A DNA stretch of 64,000 nt from Aquisalibacillus elongatus (GTDB taxonomy: Bacteria > Bacillota > Bacilli > Bacillales > Alkalibacillaceae), in NCBI RefSeq assembly GCF_003843875.1, contig NZ_RKRF01000007.1:186001-250000 (forward strand). Reading direction: 5' to 3'. Position numbers and translations under genes: made by a program. Below the pieces are notes generated by a model. It was not told the origin of the DNA. It was given only the letters and a program-made list of their open reading frames with translations, and did not search any database. The first letter of the stretch is position 1. Every line of letters starts with the position of its first letter. This document shows positions 36,828 through 46,027 of this stretch, piece after piece.

Positions 36828-36858
36828 AAATTGCCTGCCTCGTGCAGGCAATTTATTC
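36828..36858 (+). terminator. Terminator after valS
   Basis: AAATTGCCTGC pairs perfectly with GCAGGCAATTT around CTCGT. folC begins only 17 bases later, so the hairpin is at best partial if folC is read from the valS promoter. Confidence 0.75.
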
Positions 36859-36874
36859 ATATGAGGGGATTTCA

Positions 36875-38170
36875 ATGAACGAACAAGAAGCCATTCAATG
36901 GATCCACGATCAAATTAAATTTGGCATTAAACCTGGATTAGAAAGGGTGGAGTGGTTATTAGACCGCCTAAATAATCCACAAAAGGAATTAAAGCTCATC
37001 CATGTCGCAGGGACAAATGGAAAAGGATCTACCGTTACATTTTTAAGAAATATTATGCAAGAGCATCACTTTACAGTTGGTACGTTTACCTCACCCTATA
37101 TAGAAGTTTTTAATGAAAGAATCAGTATTAATGGCGCTCCAATTGACAGTGACAAGCTTGTTCACTATGTCTCTGTCATTAAGCCTTTATGTGAAGAATT
37201 AGCCGATACAACTCACTTAGGAAGAGCGACGGAATTTGAAATTATTACCGTAATAGCGCTGAAGTATTTTCAAGATGAAAACGTAGACTATACGATTATG
37301 GAAGTTGGATTAGGTGGTCGCTTAGATTCGACTAATATCATTAATCCATTATTATCTATCATTACAATGATCGGTTATGACCATATGGATATATTAGGTG
37401 ATACATTAGGAAAAATTGCTTATGAAAAAGCCGGGATTATAAAAGCAAATACCCCAGTAATTACGAATGAGATAAAAAAGGAAGCCTATGAAGTCATATG
37501 TCAAAAAGCTATTTCAGAAAACTGTTCCATAGATCATTTGCATGAGGATTATGAATATGAGTGGAGAAGTTCTTTTGAAAGAGGAGAGATTTTTTCATAT
37601 CAAGATGAATCTTTGGAAATATCTTCTATTAAATTAAACATGGTCGGAAAGCACCAAGTCGAAAATGCGACATTATCTATTAAGTCTTTTAAAAAGTTGT
37701 CTGAAATTGAAGGATTTTCTATATCAATCGAGAAAATAAGTAAAGGTATAGAAAATTCAAAATGGGTTGGACGCTTTGAAATGGTTCAGAGGGAACCGAC
37801 TATTATAATGGATGGTGCTCATAATCCCGAGGCTTTACGTGAACTTATTGATTCACTAAGAAAACGATATGATGATCAGGATGTAAAAATATTAATGTCT
37901 GTTGTAAAAAATAAATCGATCAAATTAATGGTAAAAACGTTAAATCAATATTATGACGATATAACACTTACCACTTTTGACTTTTTTAAGAGTTATAGTA
38001 AAAAAGAACTATTACAAAAGTTTGATATTTATGATATAATAGTGTCAGAAAATTGGAAAAGCATTTTGGACGATTTTATTAGAGAGAGAGATTTATCTAA
38101 AGTTCTTGTAGTGACTGGTTCCTTGTACTTTGTATCTGAGGTTCGTGAGTATTTAATACGTTATGATTGA
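36875..38170 (+). CDS. folC: Folylpolyglutamate synthase / dihydrofolate synthase
   Basis: Adds glutamates to folates. The ATP-binding loop is VAGTNGKGSTVTFL near residue 47, followed by FTSPYIEVFNERI and MEVGLGGRLDSTN, all Mur-ligase-like landmarks. The start ATG at 36875 follows GAGGGG and gives 431 residues; the ATG at 36842 lies in the valS terminator. Base composition becomes more AT-rich in its second half. It ends 30 bases before the GGDEF gene. Confidence 0.95.
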   Translation: MNEQEAIQWIHDQIKFGIKPGLERVEWLLDRLNNPQKELKLIHVAGTNGKGSTVTFLRNIMQEHHFTVGTFTSPYIEVFNERISINGAPIDSDKLVHYVSVIKPLCEELADTTHLGRATEFEIITVIALKYFQDENVDYTIMEVGLGGRLDSTNIINPLLSIITMIGYDHMDILGDTLGKIAYEKAGIIKANTPVITNEIKKEAYEVICQKAISENCSIDHLHEDYEYEWRSSFERGEIFSYQDESLEISSIKLNMVGKHQVENATLSIKSFKKLSEIEGFSISIEKISKGIENSKWVGRFEMVQREPTIIMDGAHNPEALRELIDSLRKRYDDQDVKILMSVVKNKSIKLMVKTLNQYYDDITLTTFDFFKSYSKKELLQKFDIYDIIVSENWKSILDDFIRERDLSKVLVVTGSLYFVSEVREYLIRYD

Positions 38171-38199
38171 TTAATTTAGAGGGAAATGTAGGGGTATAT

Positions 38200-39918
38200 A
38201 TGGCGAAATCTAAACTCATCACAATATGGACGGTCTGGCTTATAGCATTTCCGACGATTACGATCTATTCGTACATAGAATTCAAACCAGTTATTAATGG
38301 GAATTGGTTTGATTTATTAGCTTTTGCAATCGTCGTTAGCGCTGTGGCCATTTTTCCTATTAGAGTAGGGAAAATAACTGTTTTCTTCGTTAACGGAATT
38401 AGTTTGGCAGCCTTTTTATATTACGGATTATTTGTTGAATTAATGTTAACACAGATTTCATTACTCGCCTTATTTGTGAAAATTAAACTAAAAAAAGATG
38501 AAGCCCATCGAATTCCGACTAATTCCACCAACCTCTTATTAACATCAATCAGTGCAGCCGGTGTATATTATTTATTAGGAGGAACTACAGGAATTCTGAC
38601 TTTTGATACAGTAGAACAGGTTATTCCCGTCATCGGCTATATTCTTACATCTATTTTAGTAAACCAATTTGGTTTAACGATCATTCAGTCATATGTTAAC
38701 CGTGAAAAATTTTCTATATTCCCTAAGAGTCTGTTAATAGATTCGGGCACAACTTTATTAGGGTTCCCATTAGGACTTTTACTATATTTAATGTATGTAG
38801 AAATTGAGGCCATAGCCGTCTTTTTTGTAGGGATTCCTTTTGTCCTAATTTCACTCGTATTCTCCTATTATCACAACAGTCAACGAGTCAATAAATATTT
38901 GCATTTAACAAGTCAAGTTGGTCATGAGTTATCGAAGAGCCTAAATGTAAAAGGTGTCTTAGATACTTTTATCAATGAAGTAAAGCATTTAATTCCAGCA
39001 ACTAATATCTACGTGTTTGATATTACAAGTGACACTGAGAGTATGAACTTAATACGTTATATGGATGAAAATGGGTATAACTTGAAAAAAGATTATAAGA
39101 TGTATAAAGGTGAAGGATTTGCCGGAAAAGTTTATGAAGACAATCGAAGTATAATGATTACACGAAAGAAAGATTTATTTAACTTAAATCATAATGAGTT
39201 ACCAGCTCATATTAATAGTGCTCTAGGAGTGCCGATTTTAAGGAATAATAAGATCGTCGGTGTTTTAACGGTTGCATCCGATGAAATTAATGCGTATGAA
39301 AAATATCATTTAATGCTATTAGAAATTTTGGCAAACTTCTTGTCCGTAGCTATTGAAAATGCTCGACATTATGAATCAGCTAAAACAAAAAGTCAACGAG
39401 ATCAATTGACTAGCTTATATAATTATAGGTATTTCATCGAATATCTCGACAGTTACGTCAATGACTTAACAGCTAAGGGACTAGATGAAACCATTTCTGT
39501 TATTATTTTAGACCTTGATTCATTTAAGGCGATTAATGACAAATATGGCCATGAATCTGGTAACGAAGTTTTAGCTGAATTAGCTAAACGGTTAGTAGAT
39601 ATGTTCGGTCATTATGGTGTGATTGCTAGATATGGCGGTGAGGAATTTACAATTCTGGTTAAAAACATACCTCATCATGAGGTCGTTCAATTAGCTGAAG
39701 ACATCCGTCACGCTATTGCGAGTAAGCCGTTTGTATTGTACAAACCTATTAATGGAAACTATGAAGTACAAGAGATTCATGTTACAGCAAGTTTTGGTGT
39801 CGCAACATATCCGGATCAATGCGAAACACCACAAGAACTTATCCGTAACGCTGACCGATCCATGTATGTTGGAGCTAAACGCGACGGTAAGAATAAAGTT
39901 GCATCACTATCTGTATAA
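38200..39918 (+). CDS. Membrane-bound GAF-GGDEF diguanylate cyclase
   Basis: Makes c-di-GMP from two GTP. The start ATG at 38200 (GTAGGGG upstream) gives 572 residues; a TTG at 38167 overlaps the folC stop and lacks a ribosome binding site. The N-terminal ~220 residues form about six membrane segments, a GAF domain follows at about 230-370, and the GGDEF domain holds the intact active motif ARYGGEEF near residue 480. The product-inhibition I-site (RxxD five residues before GGEEF) is replaced by GHYG, so feedback inhibition is probably lost. A good candidate source of ligand for the riboswitch at 13391-13486, though any cellular cyclase could serve. Confidence 0.92.
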   Translation: MAKSKLITIWTVWLIAFPTITIYSYIEFKPVINGNWFDLLAFAIVVSAVAIFPIRVGKITVFFVNGISLAAFLYYGLFVELMLTQISLLALFVKIKLKKDEAHRIPTNSTNLLLTSISAAGVYYLLGGTTGILTFDTVEQVIPVIGYILTSILVNQFGLTIIQSYVNREKFSIFPKSLLIDSGTTLLGFPLGLLLYLMYVEIEAIAVFFVGIPFVLISLVFSYYHNSQRVNKYLHLTSQVGHELSKSLNVKGVLDTFINEVKHLIPATNIYVFDITSDTESMNLIRYMDENGYNLKKDYKMYKGEGFAGKVYEDNRSIMITRKKDLFNLNHNELPAHINSALGVPILRNNKIVGVLTVASDEINAYEKYHLMLLEILANFLSVAIENARHYESAKTKSQRDQLTSLYNYRYFIEYLDSYVNDLTAKGLDETISVIILDLDSFKAINDKYGHESGNEVLAELAKRLVDMFGHYGVIARYGGEEFTILVKNIPHHEVVQLAEDIRHAIASKPFVLYKPINGNYEVQEIHVTASFGVATYPDQCETPQELIRNADRSMYVGAKRDGKNKVASLSV

Positions 39919-39929
39919 GTTTGATAAAT

Positions 39930-39963
39930 CTCCTAAATCACTAAGTGGTTTAGGAGGTTTTTA
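39930..39963 (+). terminator. Terminator after the diguanylate cyclase gene
   Basis: CTCCTAAATCAC pairs with GTGGTTTAGGAG, 3-base loop, T tract. Confidence 0.9.
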
Positions 39964-40070
39964 GTTTGTTAAACATTAATAAATTTGTCGAACGTATATG
40001 ACAAGTTTTAACTTATTTTGCGCTTGAATTATGATAACCTCAATGCATCATGAGGTAAGGTGGTTAGAAA

Positions 40071-40916
40071 ATGGACGAGCGTAAAAAAGTAAGAGTCACG
40101 ATGAATCAAAATAATGAATCCGATCAAAAACATGACTTGGAATATTTTTTAACGCCTAAAGGTAACTCAAAGAAATTTGGAAATTCTGGCCGTATAATGC
40201 TCCCTAAAATTCTTAAACCGATCATGCTTGCTTTATTGTTAGGTGTTATTTTTGGGGCAGGAATCATTTACTTTTTCTCTGATATGACACCAGGAGCTGA
40301 AGATGATGTTCCTGTAAGCACAGTTGGTGATGATGACGAGGAAAATGATTCAAATGAAGAGGGAAATGAGGATTCTTCATCTACGACTTTTGAAAAGGCA
40401 GCTGAAGCTTATGATGTCATTCAATTTGGAGTCTTTTCAAATCGAGCAAATGCCGATGAATTAGTTAGCGATTCATTAAATCCACTCTCGGTTCCGGCTG
40501 TTGTACAAGAGGAAAATGGTCAATTTTTGGTCATTAGTCATTTAGTTTTATCTGAACAAAATAAAGACGATATTACGAATTGGTTTGAATCAAATGATTT
40601 AGTTTATATGGATGACTTTTTCTATAAAACTTGGAATTTTGATGCGGTTCAGTTAGATGTGAGTGAAAATGAGTTCACCTGGTTAAACGAAGGGAAAAGT
40701 TTAATTGAATCTGTTCAATCTGGTATTGATAAATCATGGGTTGATGAGGTTAATGCTTGGTTAGATCAGCAACCTAAAGCATACCAAAACTCTGAATCAT
40801 TGGAGCAGATAAAACAATTAACGACTGAAGCAGAAAATACGAATCAAACATTGAGAACTATTTATCAACATACGATTCTGTTAAATATGCATATATTTTA
40901 TGATTCTTTAGCCTAA
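40071..40916 (+). CDS. SPOR-domain membrane protein, SpoIIB-like
   Basis: 281 residues: a basic and polar cytoplasmic N-terminus, one membrane segment at about 48-69 (IMLALLLGVIFGAGIIYFF), an acidic linker, then a SPOR-like domain at about 115-185 (YDVIQFGVFSNRANADELV) expected to bind denuded peptidoglycan. The position upstream of radC and the architecture match B. subtilis spoIIB, which helps septal peptidoglycan hydrolysis during engulfment. Sequence similarity could not be tested. The maf gene, which follows spoIIB in B. subtilis, is absent. Confidence 0.75.
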   Translation: MDERKKVRVTMNQNNESDQKHDLEYFLTPKGNSKKFGNSGRIMLPKILKPIMLALLLGVIFGAGIIYFFSDMTPGAEDDVPVSTVGDDDEENDSNEEGNEDSSSTTFEKAAEAYDVIQFGVFSNRANADELVSDSLNPLSVPAVVQEENGQFLVISHLVLSEQNKDDITNWFESNDLVYMDDFFYKTWNFDAVQLDVSENEFTWLNEGKSLIESVQSGIDKSWVDEVNAWLDQQPKAYQNSESLEQIKQLTTEAENTNQTLRTIYQHTILLNMHIFYDSLA

Positions 40917-40963
40917 TTTAATTTTCTCTTAAAAAATAATCATTTTATTGCAATTTTGGGGTA

Positions 40964-41000
40964 AAAAACACGATTTTCTTTATAGGAAATCGTGTTTTTC
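40964..41000 (+). terminator. Terminator after the SpoIIB-like gene
   Basis: AAACACGATTTTC pairs with GAAATCGTGTTT, followed by TTCT. Confidence 0.82.
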
Positions 41001-41069
41001 TATGCTTTGTGACAAACAATTTAAATAGGTAAACTAATTTTAATTGCACCAATCAAAGGAGAGATTTGA

Positions 41070-41756
41070 ATGGAAGATATGATTTTTATTAAAGATGTGC
41101 CAAAAGATGATCGACCTAGGGAACGCCTCATACAAGTAGGGCCACATGCATTATCTAATCAAGAGTTAATCGCTATATTAATTGGTAGTGGTACGAAGGG
41201 GACGTCTGCTTTGTCACTGGCAACTAGGGTGTTAGTTCATTGTGAAGGTTTATCACTTTTAAAAGATGCAAATATTAATGAATTAACCAATATAAAAGGA
41301 ATTGGCGAGGCAAAGGCTGTTCAATTAATCGCGGCCATTGAACTTGGTAGGAGGTTACATAACTTTAAAATTGGCGATCGATATACGATTCGCAGTCCCG
41401 AAGATGGGGCGAATTTCTTGATGGAAGAAATGAGGGATTTGAAGCAAGAACATTTTGTTGCGATTTATTTAGATACAAAGAATCAAGTTATTCATCGTCA
41501 AACTGTTTTTATCGGAAGCTTAAACTCTTCTATCGTACACCCTCGAGAAGTATTTAAAGAAGCAATCAAACGCTCTGCGGCATCTGTGATCTGCGCACAT
41601 AACCATCCGTCTGGCGACCCCGCGCCTTCTAATGAAGATATTCAAGTTACTAAACGTCTCTTTGAATCTGGTAAAGTATTAGGAATTGAGCTACTAGATC
41701 ATCTTGTCATTGGTGATCAACGTTATATTTCATTAAAAGAAAAGGGTTATTTATAA
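41070..41756 (+). CDS. radC: RadC/YsxA family JAMM-domain protein
   Basis: 228 residues. The N-terminal helix-hairpin-helix has LTNIKGIGEAKAVQL; the C-terminal JAMM metalloprotease-like motif is HNHPSGDPAPSNED with an upstream Glu (HPREVFKEA). Despite its name the DNA-repair role is doubtful; the biochemical function is not established. AAAGGAGAG upstream. It keeps its conserved place before mreB. Confidence 0.95.
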   Translation: MEDMIFIKDVPKDDRPRERLIQVGPHALSNQELIAILIGSGTKGTSALSLATRVLVHCEGLSLLKDANINELTNIKGIGEAKAVQLIAAIELGRRLHNFKIGDRYTIRSPEDGANFLMEEMRDLKQEHFVAIYLDTKNQVIHRQTVFIGSLNSSIVHPREVFKEAIKRSAASVICAHNHPSGDPAPSNEDIQVTKRLFESGKVLGIELLDHLVIGDQRYISLKEKGYL

Positions 41757-41844
41757 AATTAGTTACATTATCCCACAATTTTTGCCTTCTTTAGCTCTAT
41801 CTATTTTCTATCATTTTTCGTATAATATTAAATAGAACTGACTT

Positions 41845-41881
41845 AAGCGCCAAAGTTGTCTAAGACATTATCGTGGCGCTT
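41845..41881 (+). promoter_or_regulatory. Structured 5' leader hairpin of mreB
   Basis: AAGCGCCA (41845-41852) pairs with TGGCGCTT (41874-41881), enclosing a smaller GTCT/AGAC pairing. It lies after a TATAAT at 41821-41826 and 71 bases before mreB. There is no T tract, so it is not a simple terminator. Its role is unknown. Confidence 0.45.
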
Positions 41882-41951
41882 ATTCATGTTTTAAGAAGCC
41901 ATTACATATTTTTAAATATAAGAATAGCAGACAGCGGAGAGGAAGATTGTA

Positions 41952-42986
41952 ATGGGCTCATCTATTTTCACGAAAGATATTGGAATTGATTTAGGGACAG
42001 CCAATACCCTGGTGTTTGTTAAAGGAAAAGGAATTGTTCTTAGAGAACCATCAGTTGTTTCCATGAATAATCATACGGGGGAAATTACAGCAGTCGGAAA
42101 TGAAGCTAAGCGAATGATCGGAAAGACACCGAAGTCAATATCAGTTATCCGACCTATGAAAGACGGAGTCATTGCAGATTATGATACAACATCTTCTATG
42201 ATGAAATATTATATCGGAAAATTAAAAAACCATTCTTGGTTTGGAAAACCCAACGTTATGGTATGTGTACCATCTGGTATTACGATGGTTGAAGAACGAG
42301 CGGTTACAGATGCAACGAAACAAGCTGGTGCTAAAAACGTTTATTTAATATCAGAGCCTTTTGCAGCATCTATCGGAGCAGGATTAAGCGTTTGGGAACC
42401 TACTGGAAATATGGTCGTTGATATTGGTGGAGGTACCACAGAAGTCGCGATTATATCCTTAGGTGGAATCGTCACGAGTCAATCCATTCGTACTGCAGGG
42501 GATGAGATTGATGAACAAATCATGTATTATGTAAGAAAAGAAAAAGATTTAATCATTGGTGATTCTACTGCGGAAAAGATCAAGAAAGAAATTGGTGCAG
42601 CTAAAAAGTCGGAATCAACTTTAGAGCTAGAAATTCACGGAAGAGATGCTATATTTGGTATGCCTAAAAGTGAAAACATTTCTAATCATGAAGTGGTTGA
42701 TGCCATTTCAGATACAATAAATGATATAATTGAAGTCATTACAGAAACATTAGAATCAGCACCTCCAGAGCTATCGGCAGATATCATGGAACGTGGAATA
42801 GTCTTAACTGGAGGAGGAGCGTTATTAACGCATTTAGATGATGTTATAAGAGAGAAAACTAAAATACCTGTTTTTGTGGCTGACAATCCATTAGATTGTG
42901 TTGCTATTGGTACAGGGAAATCGTTAGATCAACTCGATCACTTTAAAAATTCTCCTAACATCGCACGAAGAAACATACTTAACTAA
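41952..42986 (+). CDS. mreB: Rod-shape determining protein MreB
   Basis: Bacterial actin that organises cell-wall synthesis along the cylinder. Phosphate-1 motif [14 protein letters not shown], phosphate-2 [12 protein letters not shown] and adenosine motif [12 protein letters not shown] are all present. 344 residues. Starts the mreBCD-minCD cluster; GAGAGGAAG upstream. Confidence 0.97.
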   Translation: MGSSIFTKDIGIDLGTANTLVFVKGKGIVLREPSVVSMNNHTGEITAVGNEAKRMIGKTPKSISVIRPMKDGVIADYDTTSSMMKYYIGKLKNHSWFGKPNVMVCVPSGITMVEERAVTDATKQAGAKNVYLISEPFAASIGAGLSVWEPTGNMVVDIGGGTTEVAIISLGGIVTSQSIRTAGDEIDEQIMYYVRKEKDLIIGDSTAEKIKKEIGAAKKSESTLELEIHGRDAIFGMPKSENISNHEVVDAISDTINDIIEVITETLESAPPELSADIMERGIVLTGGGALLTHLDDVIREKTKIPVFVADNPLDCVAIGTGKSLDQLDHFKNSPNIARRNILN

Positions 42987-43003
42987 GAGTAGGTGCTACA
43001 TAT

Positions 43004-43867
43004 ATGCCTTCGTTTTTTAGAAAAAGAAAACTAATTGTCTTATTTACAAGCATTATTCTTATTGTCGCTATTATCGGATATTCATTGAGAACGGATGAAC
43101 AATCGAATATAGGTGTTCAATTTATTTCAGATACTGTTGGTTTTTTTCAAAACATTGTTTATCAACCCGTTAATTATGTGATTGATTTTTTTGATGAAAT
43201 TGGTGAAATACGTGATGTCCACAATCAAAATCAAGTACTAAAACAAGAATTGCAGGATTATAAAAGTATTGCATCACGTGTTAATGAATTAGAAAAAGAA
43301 AATAATGAGTTAAAATCTATGTTAGAAATGGAAGAGTCAATACGAGATTATTCACCAATTAAAGGGACAGTCATTTCAAGGAGCCCGGAACAGTGGTTTG
43401 AACAAGTTAAAATCAACAAAGGCAGAATGCACGGTGTAGAACCAAATATGGCCGTTGCAACACCTGAAGGCATGATTGGTAAAGTTGTTGGCTCCTCTCA
43501 ACTTACATCTACTGTCCAATTATTAAGTGGTTTTGATGTGGATTATCAAATTTCTGTTGTAGTTGATGGGAATGAGGATATTTTTGGTTTAATTGAAGGT
43601 TATGACCAAGAGACTGATCAGTTAGTCTTTAGAGAAATGACGGACAGTGGAGAGCTTGAGGTAGGACAAACTATTATCAGCTCAGGTATGGGAGGCGTAT
43701 TTCCAAGAGGTCTCCTAATAGGCGAAGTAACGTCTGTTGAATTAGATCAATATGGGCTGACTCAAGTTGCTCACGTTGAACCAGCGGCTGAACTACTGGA
43801 TATTGATAATGTCATGGTAATTGATCGGGATATCCAGTCAGCTGTGTTTGAAGGGGAGGAGGAATAG
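43004..43867 (+). CDS. mreC: Rod-shape determining protein MreC
   Basis: Bitopic membrane protein linking MreB to periplasmic-side wall enzymes. One membrane segment at about 9-26 (LIVLFTSIILIVAIIGYS), a coiled coil at about 65-110, then the beta-barrel domain (RSPEQWFEQVKINKGRMHGV, ISSGMGGVFPRGLLIG). 287 residues. 17 bases after mreB. Confidence 0.96.
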   Translation: MPSFFRKRKLIVLFTSIILIVAIIGYSLRTDEQSNIGVQFISDTVGFFQNIVYQPVNYVIDFFDEIGEIRDVHNQNQVLKQELQDYKSIASRVNELEKENNELKSMLEMEESIRDYSPIKGTVISRSPEQWFEQVKINKGRMHGVEPNMAVATPEGMIGKVVGSSQLTSTVQLLSGFDVDYQISVVVDGNEDIFGLIEGYDQETDQLVFREMTDSGELEVGQTIISSGMGGVFPRGLLIGEVTSVELDQYGLTQVAHVEPAAELLDIDNVMVIDRDIQSAVFEGEEE

Positions 43868-43868
43868 T

Positions 43869-44399
43869 ATGAGATTCCTCTATCTGCCTTTATGGTTAAT
43901 CATCTTTTTAGTATTAGAGAGTGTTGCGATTCAGTTTCTGCCTAATAGCGTAATGCAATCCGAATTGCTATATATCCCGCATTGGATATTAATTTTTTCC
44001 ATTTTGATCTTACTGTTTTATGACCAAGGTAAAACGTATCATGGGTTAATGAATGGGATTATTTTCGGCTTTCTAACAGAATTAGTTTACACGGATTTAC
44101 TCGGGGTGTATTTACTCGCTTATGGAAGCTCATTGTACGTGATCCATTTACTAAATAAGCTTCTACAGCAAAACCTATTCGTAGCCATCGTGTTATCTAT
44201 TGTAGGCCTAGTTATAGCAGAGTTTGTGTTATTTGCCGTTTATACAATTGTTGGGCAAGTTGACATGGTAATAAGTGACTTCGTTCAAATAAGACTAATT
44301 CCAACAACGCTAATTAACTTATTGTTCTTGTTAATAATCTATCCGGTTTTTACAAAACGTTTAATAAAATGGCAGGAAGTCGACGAACAGATGAAGTAA
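43869..44399 (+). CDS. mreD: Rod-shape determining protein MreD
   Basis: Polytopic partner of MreC, 176 residues with five or six membrane segments. Start ATG at 43869 follows GGGGAGGAGG; the longer frame from 43821 overlaps mreC. Identity rests on position, length and hydropathy (MRFLYLPLWLIIFLVLESV). Confidence 0.92.
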   Translation: MRFLYLPLWLIIFLVLESVAIQFLPNSVMQSELLYIPHWILIFSILILLFYDQGKTYHGLMNGIIFGFLTELVYTDLLGVYLLAYGSSLYVIHLLNKLLQQNLFVAIVLSIVGLVIAEFVLFAVYTIVGQVDMVISDFVQIRLIPTTLINLLFLLIIYPVFTKRLIKWQEVDEQMK

Positions 44400-44435
44400 T
44401 TATTAATGTACGGAAGAAAATTGGGGTGTACCTAT

Positions 44436-45107
44436 ATGTCAGAATGGAATCACTTTGTAACGATGAAGGGTACCAATCATGGAATCGTTGTATACTTAGA
44501 CGATCAATGCTCTTTTGAACAAGTGTTACAAGAACTAGAAGAAAAATTAACCTCAAATACATCATCAGGGAATACCGAAATATCCATACATAGTCAGTAT
44601 CGATATTTAACTGAGACACAACGTCAAGAAATAGAGGAAATAATCAAACACTATAACCATTTATCTATTAAAAGTATAGATTCATATGTAATGACTAGAG
44701 AGGAAGCACATGACCTTTTTGAAAAATCGACAGTCAAAACAGTTATGAAGACCATCCGTTCAGGACAGATACATTCTGTCAAAGGGGATGCCTTAATCAT
44801 TGGCGATGTAAATCCTGGTGGGACAGTTGAAGCAACCGGGAATATCTTTGTATTAGGAAAATTAAGAGGCATAGCACATGCAGGGATAGAAGGAGATGTT
44901 CAATGTATTGTCGCTGCCTCCTTTATGCATCCAAATCAAATTAGAATTGCGAATAAGATTAGTCGAGCTCCAGATTATGATGTGGAGGGATCTCCGCGTG
45001 AATTTGCATATGTGAATCCAACAACCGAACAAATTGAATTGAATCAAATGCAGCACTTACAAAAAATTCGTCCAAACTTATTGGATGTATTTGAAAGGGG
45101 ATTGTAA
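44436..45107 (+). CDS. minC: Septum site-determining protein MinC
   Basis: FtsZ inhibitor placed at poles by MinD. The N-terminal domain starts VTMKGTNHGIVVYLDDQCSF; the C-terminal beta-helix domain has TIRSGQIHSVKGDALIIGDVNPGGTVEATGNIFVLG-type repeats (read in short segments: SGQIHSVKG, GDVNPGGTV, NIFVLGKLRG). Start ATG at 44436 behind TTGGGGTG gives 223 residues; the ATG at 44406 has no good ribosome binding site. Followed two bases later by minD. Confidence 0.94.
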   Translation: MSEWNHFVTMKGTNHGIVVYLDDQCSFEQVLQELEEKLTSNTSSGNTEISIHSQYRYLTETQRQEIEEIIKHYNHLSIKSIDSYVMTREEAHDLFEKSTVKTVMKTIRSGQIHSVKGDALIIGDVNPGGTVEATGNIFVLGKLRGIAHAGIEGDVQCIVAASFMHPNQIRIANKISRAPDYDVEGSPREFAYVNPTTEQIELNQMQHLQKIRPNLLDVFERGL

Positions 45108-45109
45108 AT

Positions 45110-45907
45110 ATGGGTGAATCAATCGTAATCACATCTGGAAAAGGTGGCGTTGGAAAGACGACGACAACAGCTAATATCGGAACAGCTCTAGCGTTAATGG
45201 ATCAAAAAGTTTGTTTAATAGATACAGATATTGGTCTAAGAAATTTGGATGTTGTTTTAGGCTTAGAAAACCGAATCATCTTTAATTTAATAGATGTAAT
45301 TGAAGGGCGTTGTAAACTTCAATCGGCATTAGTAAAAGATAAACGATTTGATTGCTTGCATTTACTGCCTGCTGCACAAACAAGTGATAAGAATGAAGTA
45401 ACGCCTGAAGCACTCTCAGATTTAATTGAGCAATTAAAGCCAGATTATGACTATATTTTAATAGATTCACCAGCAGGTATAGAGCAGGGCTATAAAAATG
45501 CAGTCGCTGGTGCAGACAAAGCAATTGTAGTTTCAACTCCAGAAAAATCAAGTATTCGTGATGCCGATCGTATCATCGGATTGTTGGAACAGGAAGGTTT
45601 AAGTGATCCGCCGTTTTTAATTGTTAATCGAATTCGTAAACATATGGTAGATAGTGGTGATATGTTAAATGTAGATGAAATTGTTTCGACATTATCCATT
45701 GAGCTACTGGGCATCATTTTAGATGATGAGGACGTGATTCGAGCCTCGCACCATGGTGAGCCAGTCGCATTCCAACCCAACACAAAAGCATCGATTAGTT
45801 ATCGAAACATCGCCCGACGCATACTAGGAGAATCAGTTCCATTAATGTCATTAGAAGACGACAAAGGATTTGTAACGAAAGTTAAAAAATTATTAGGGAT
45901 GAAATGA
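45110..45907 (+). CDS. minD: Septum site-determining protein MinD
   Basis: Membrane-associated ATPase of the Min system. Deviant Walker A is SGKGGVGKTTTTANIG at the N-terminus; DTDIGLRNLD and LIDSPAGIEQG follow. The last residues FVTKVKKLLGMK form the amphipathic membrane-targeting helix. 265 residues. A terminator follows. Confidence 0.97.
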   Translation: MGESIVITSGKGGVGKTTTTANIGTALALMDQKVCLIDTDIGLRNLDVVLGLENRIIFNLIDVIEGRCKLQSALVKDKRFDCLHLLPAAQTSDKNEVTPEALSDLIEQLKPDYDYILIDSPAGIEQGYKNAVAGADKAIVVSTPEKSSIRDADRIIGLLEQEGLSDPPFLIVNRIRKHMVDSGDMLNVDEIVSTLSIELLGIILDDEDVIRASHHGEPVAFQPNTKASISYRNIARRILGESVPLMSLEDDKGFVTKVKKLLGMK

Positions 45908-45911
45908 TTTT

Positions 45912-45944
45912 CGAGCAACACTTACATAAGTGTTGCTTTTTTTA
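45912..45944 (+). terminator. Terminator after minD
   Basis: GCAACACTTA pairs with TAAGTGTTGC, followed by seven T. It separates the mre-min cluster from the sporulation genes. Confidence 0.9.
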
Positions 45945-46027
45945 TGGTCTATTAATTTATGGCGTCCTATCATATCTTTCACATTCCCTGAATAAGCTAG
46001 TACAAAATAGAAAGGGAATGGTGAGAC

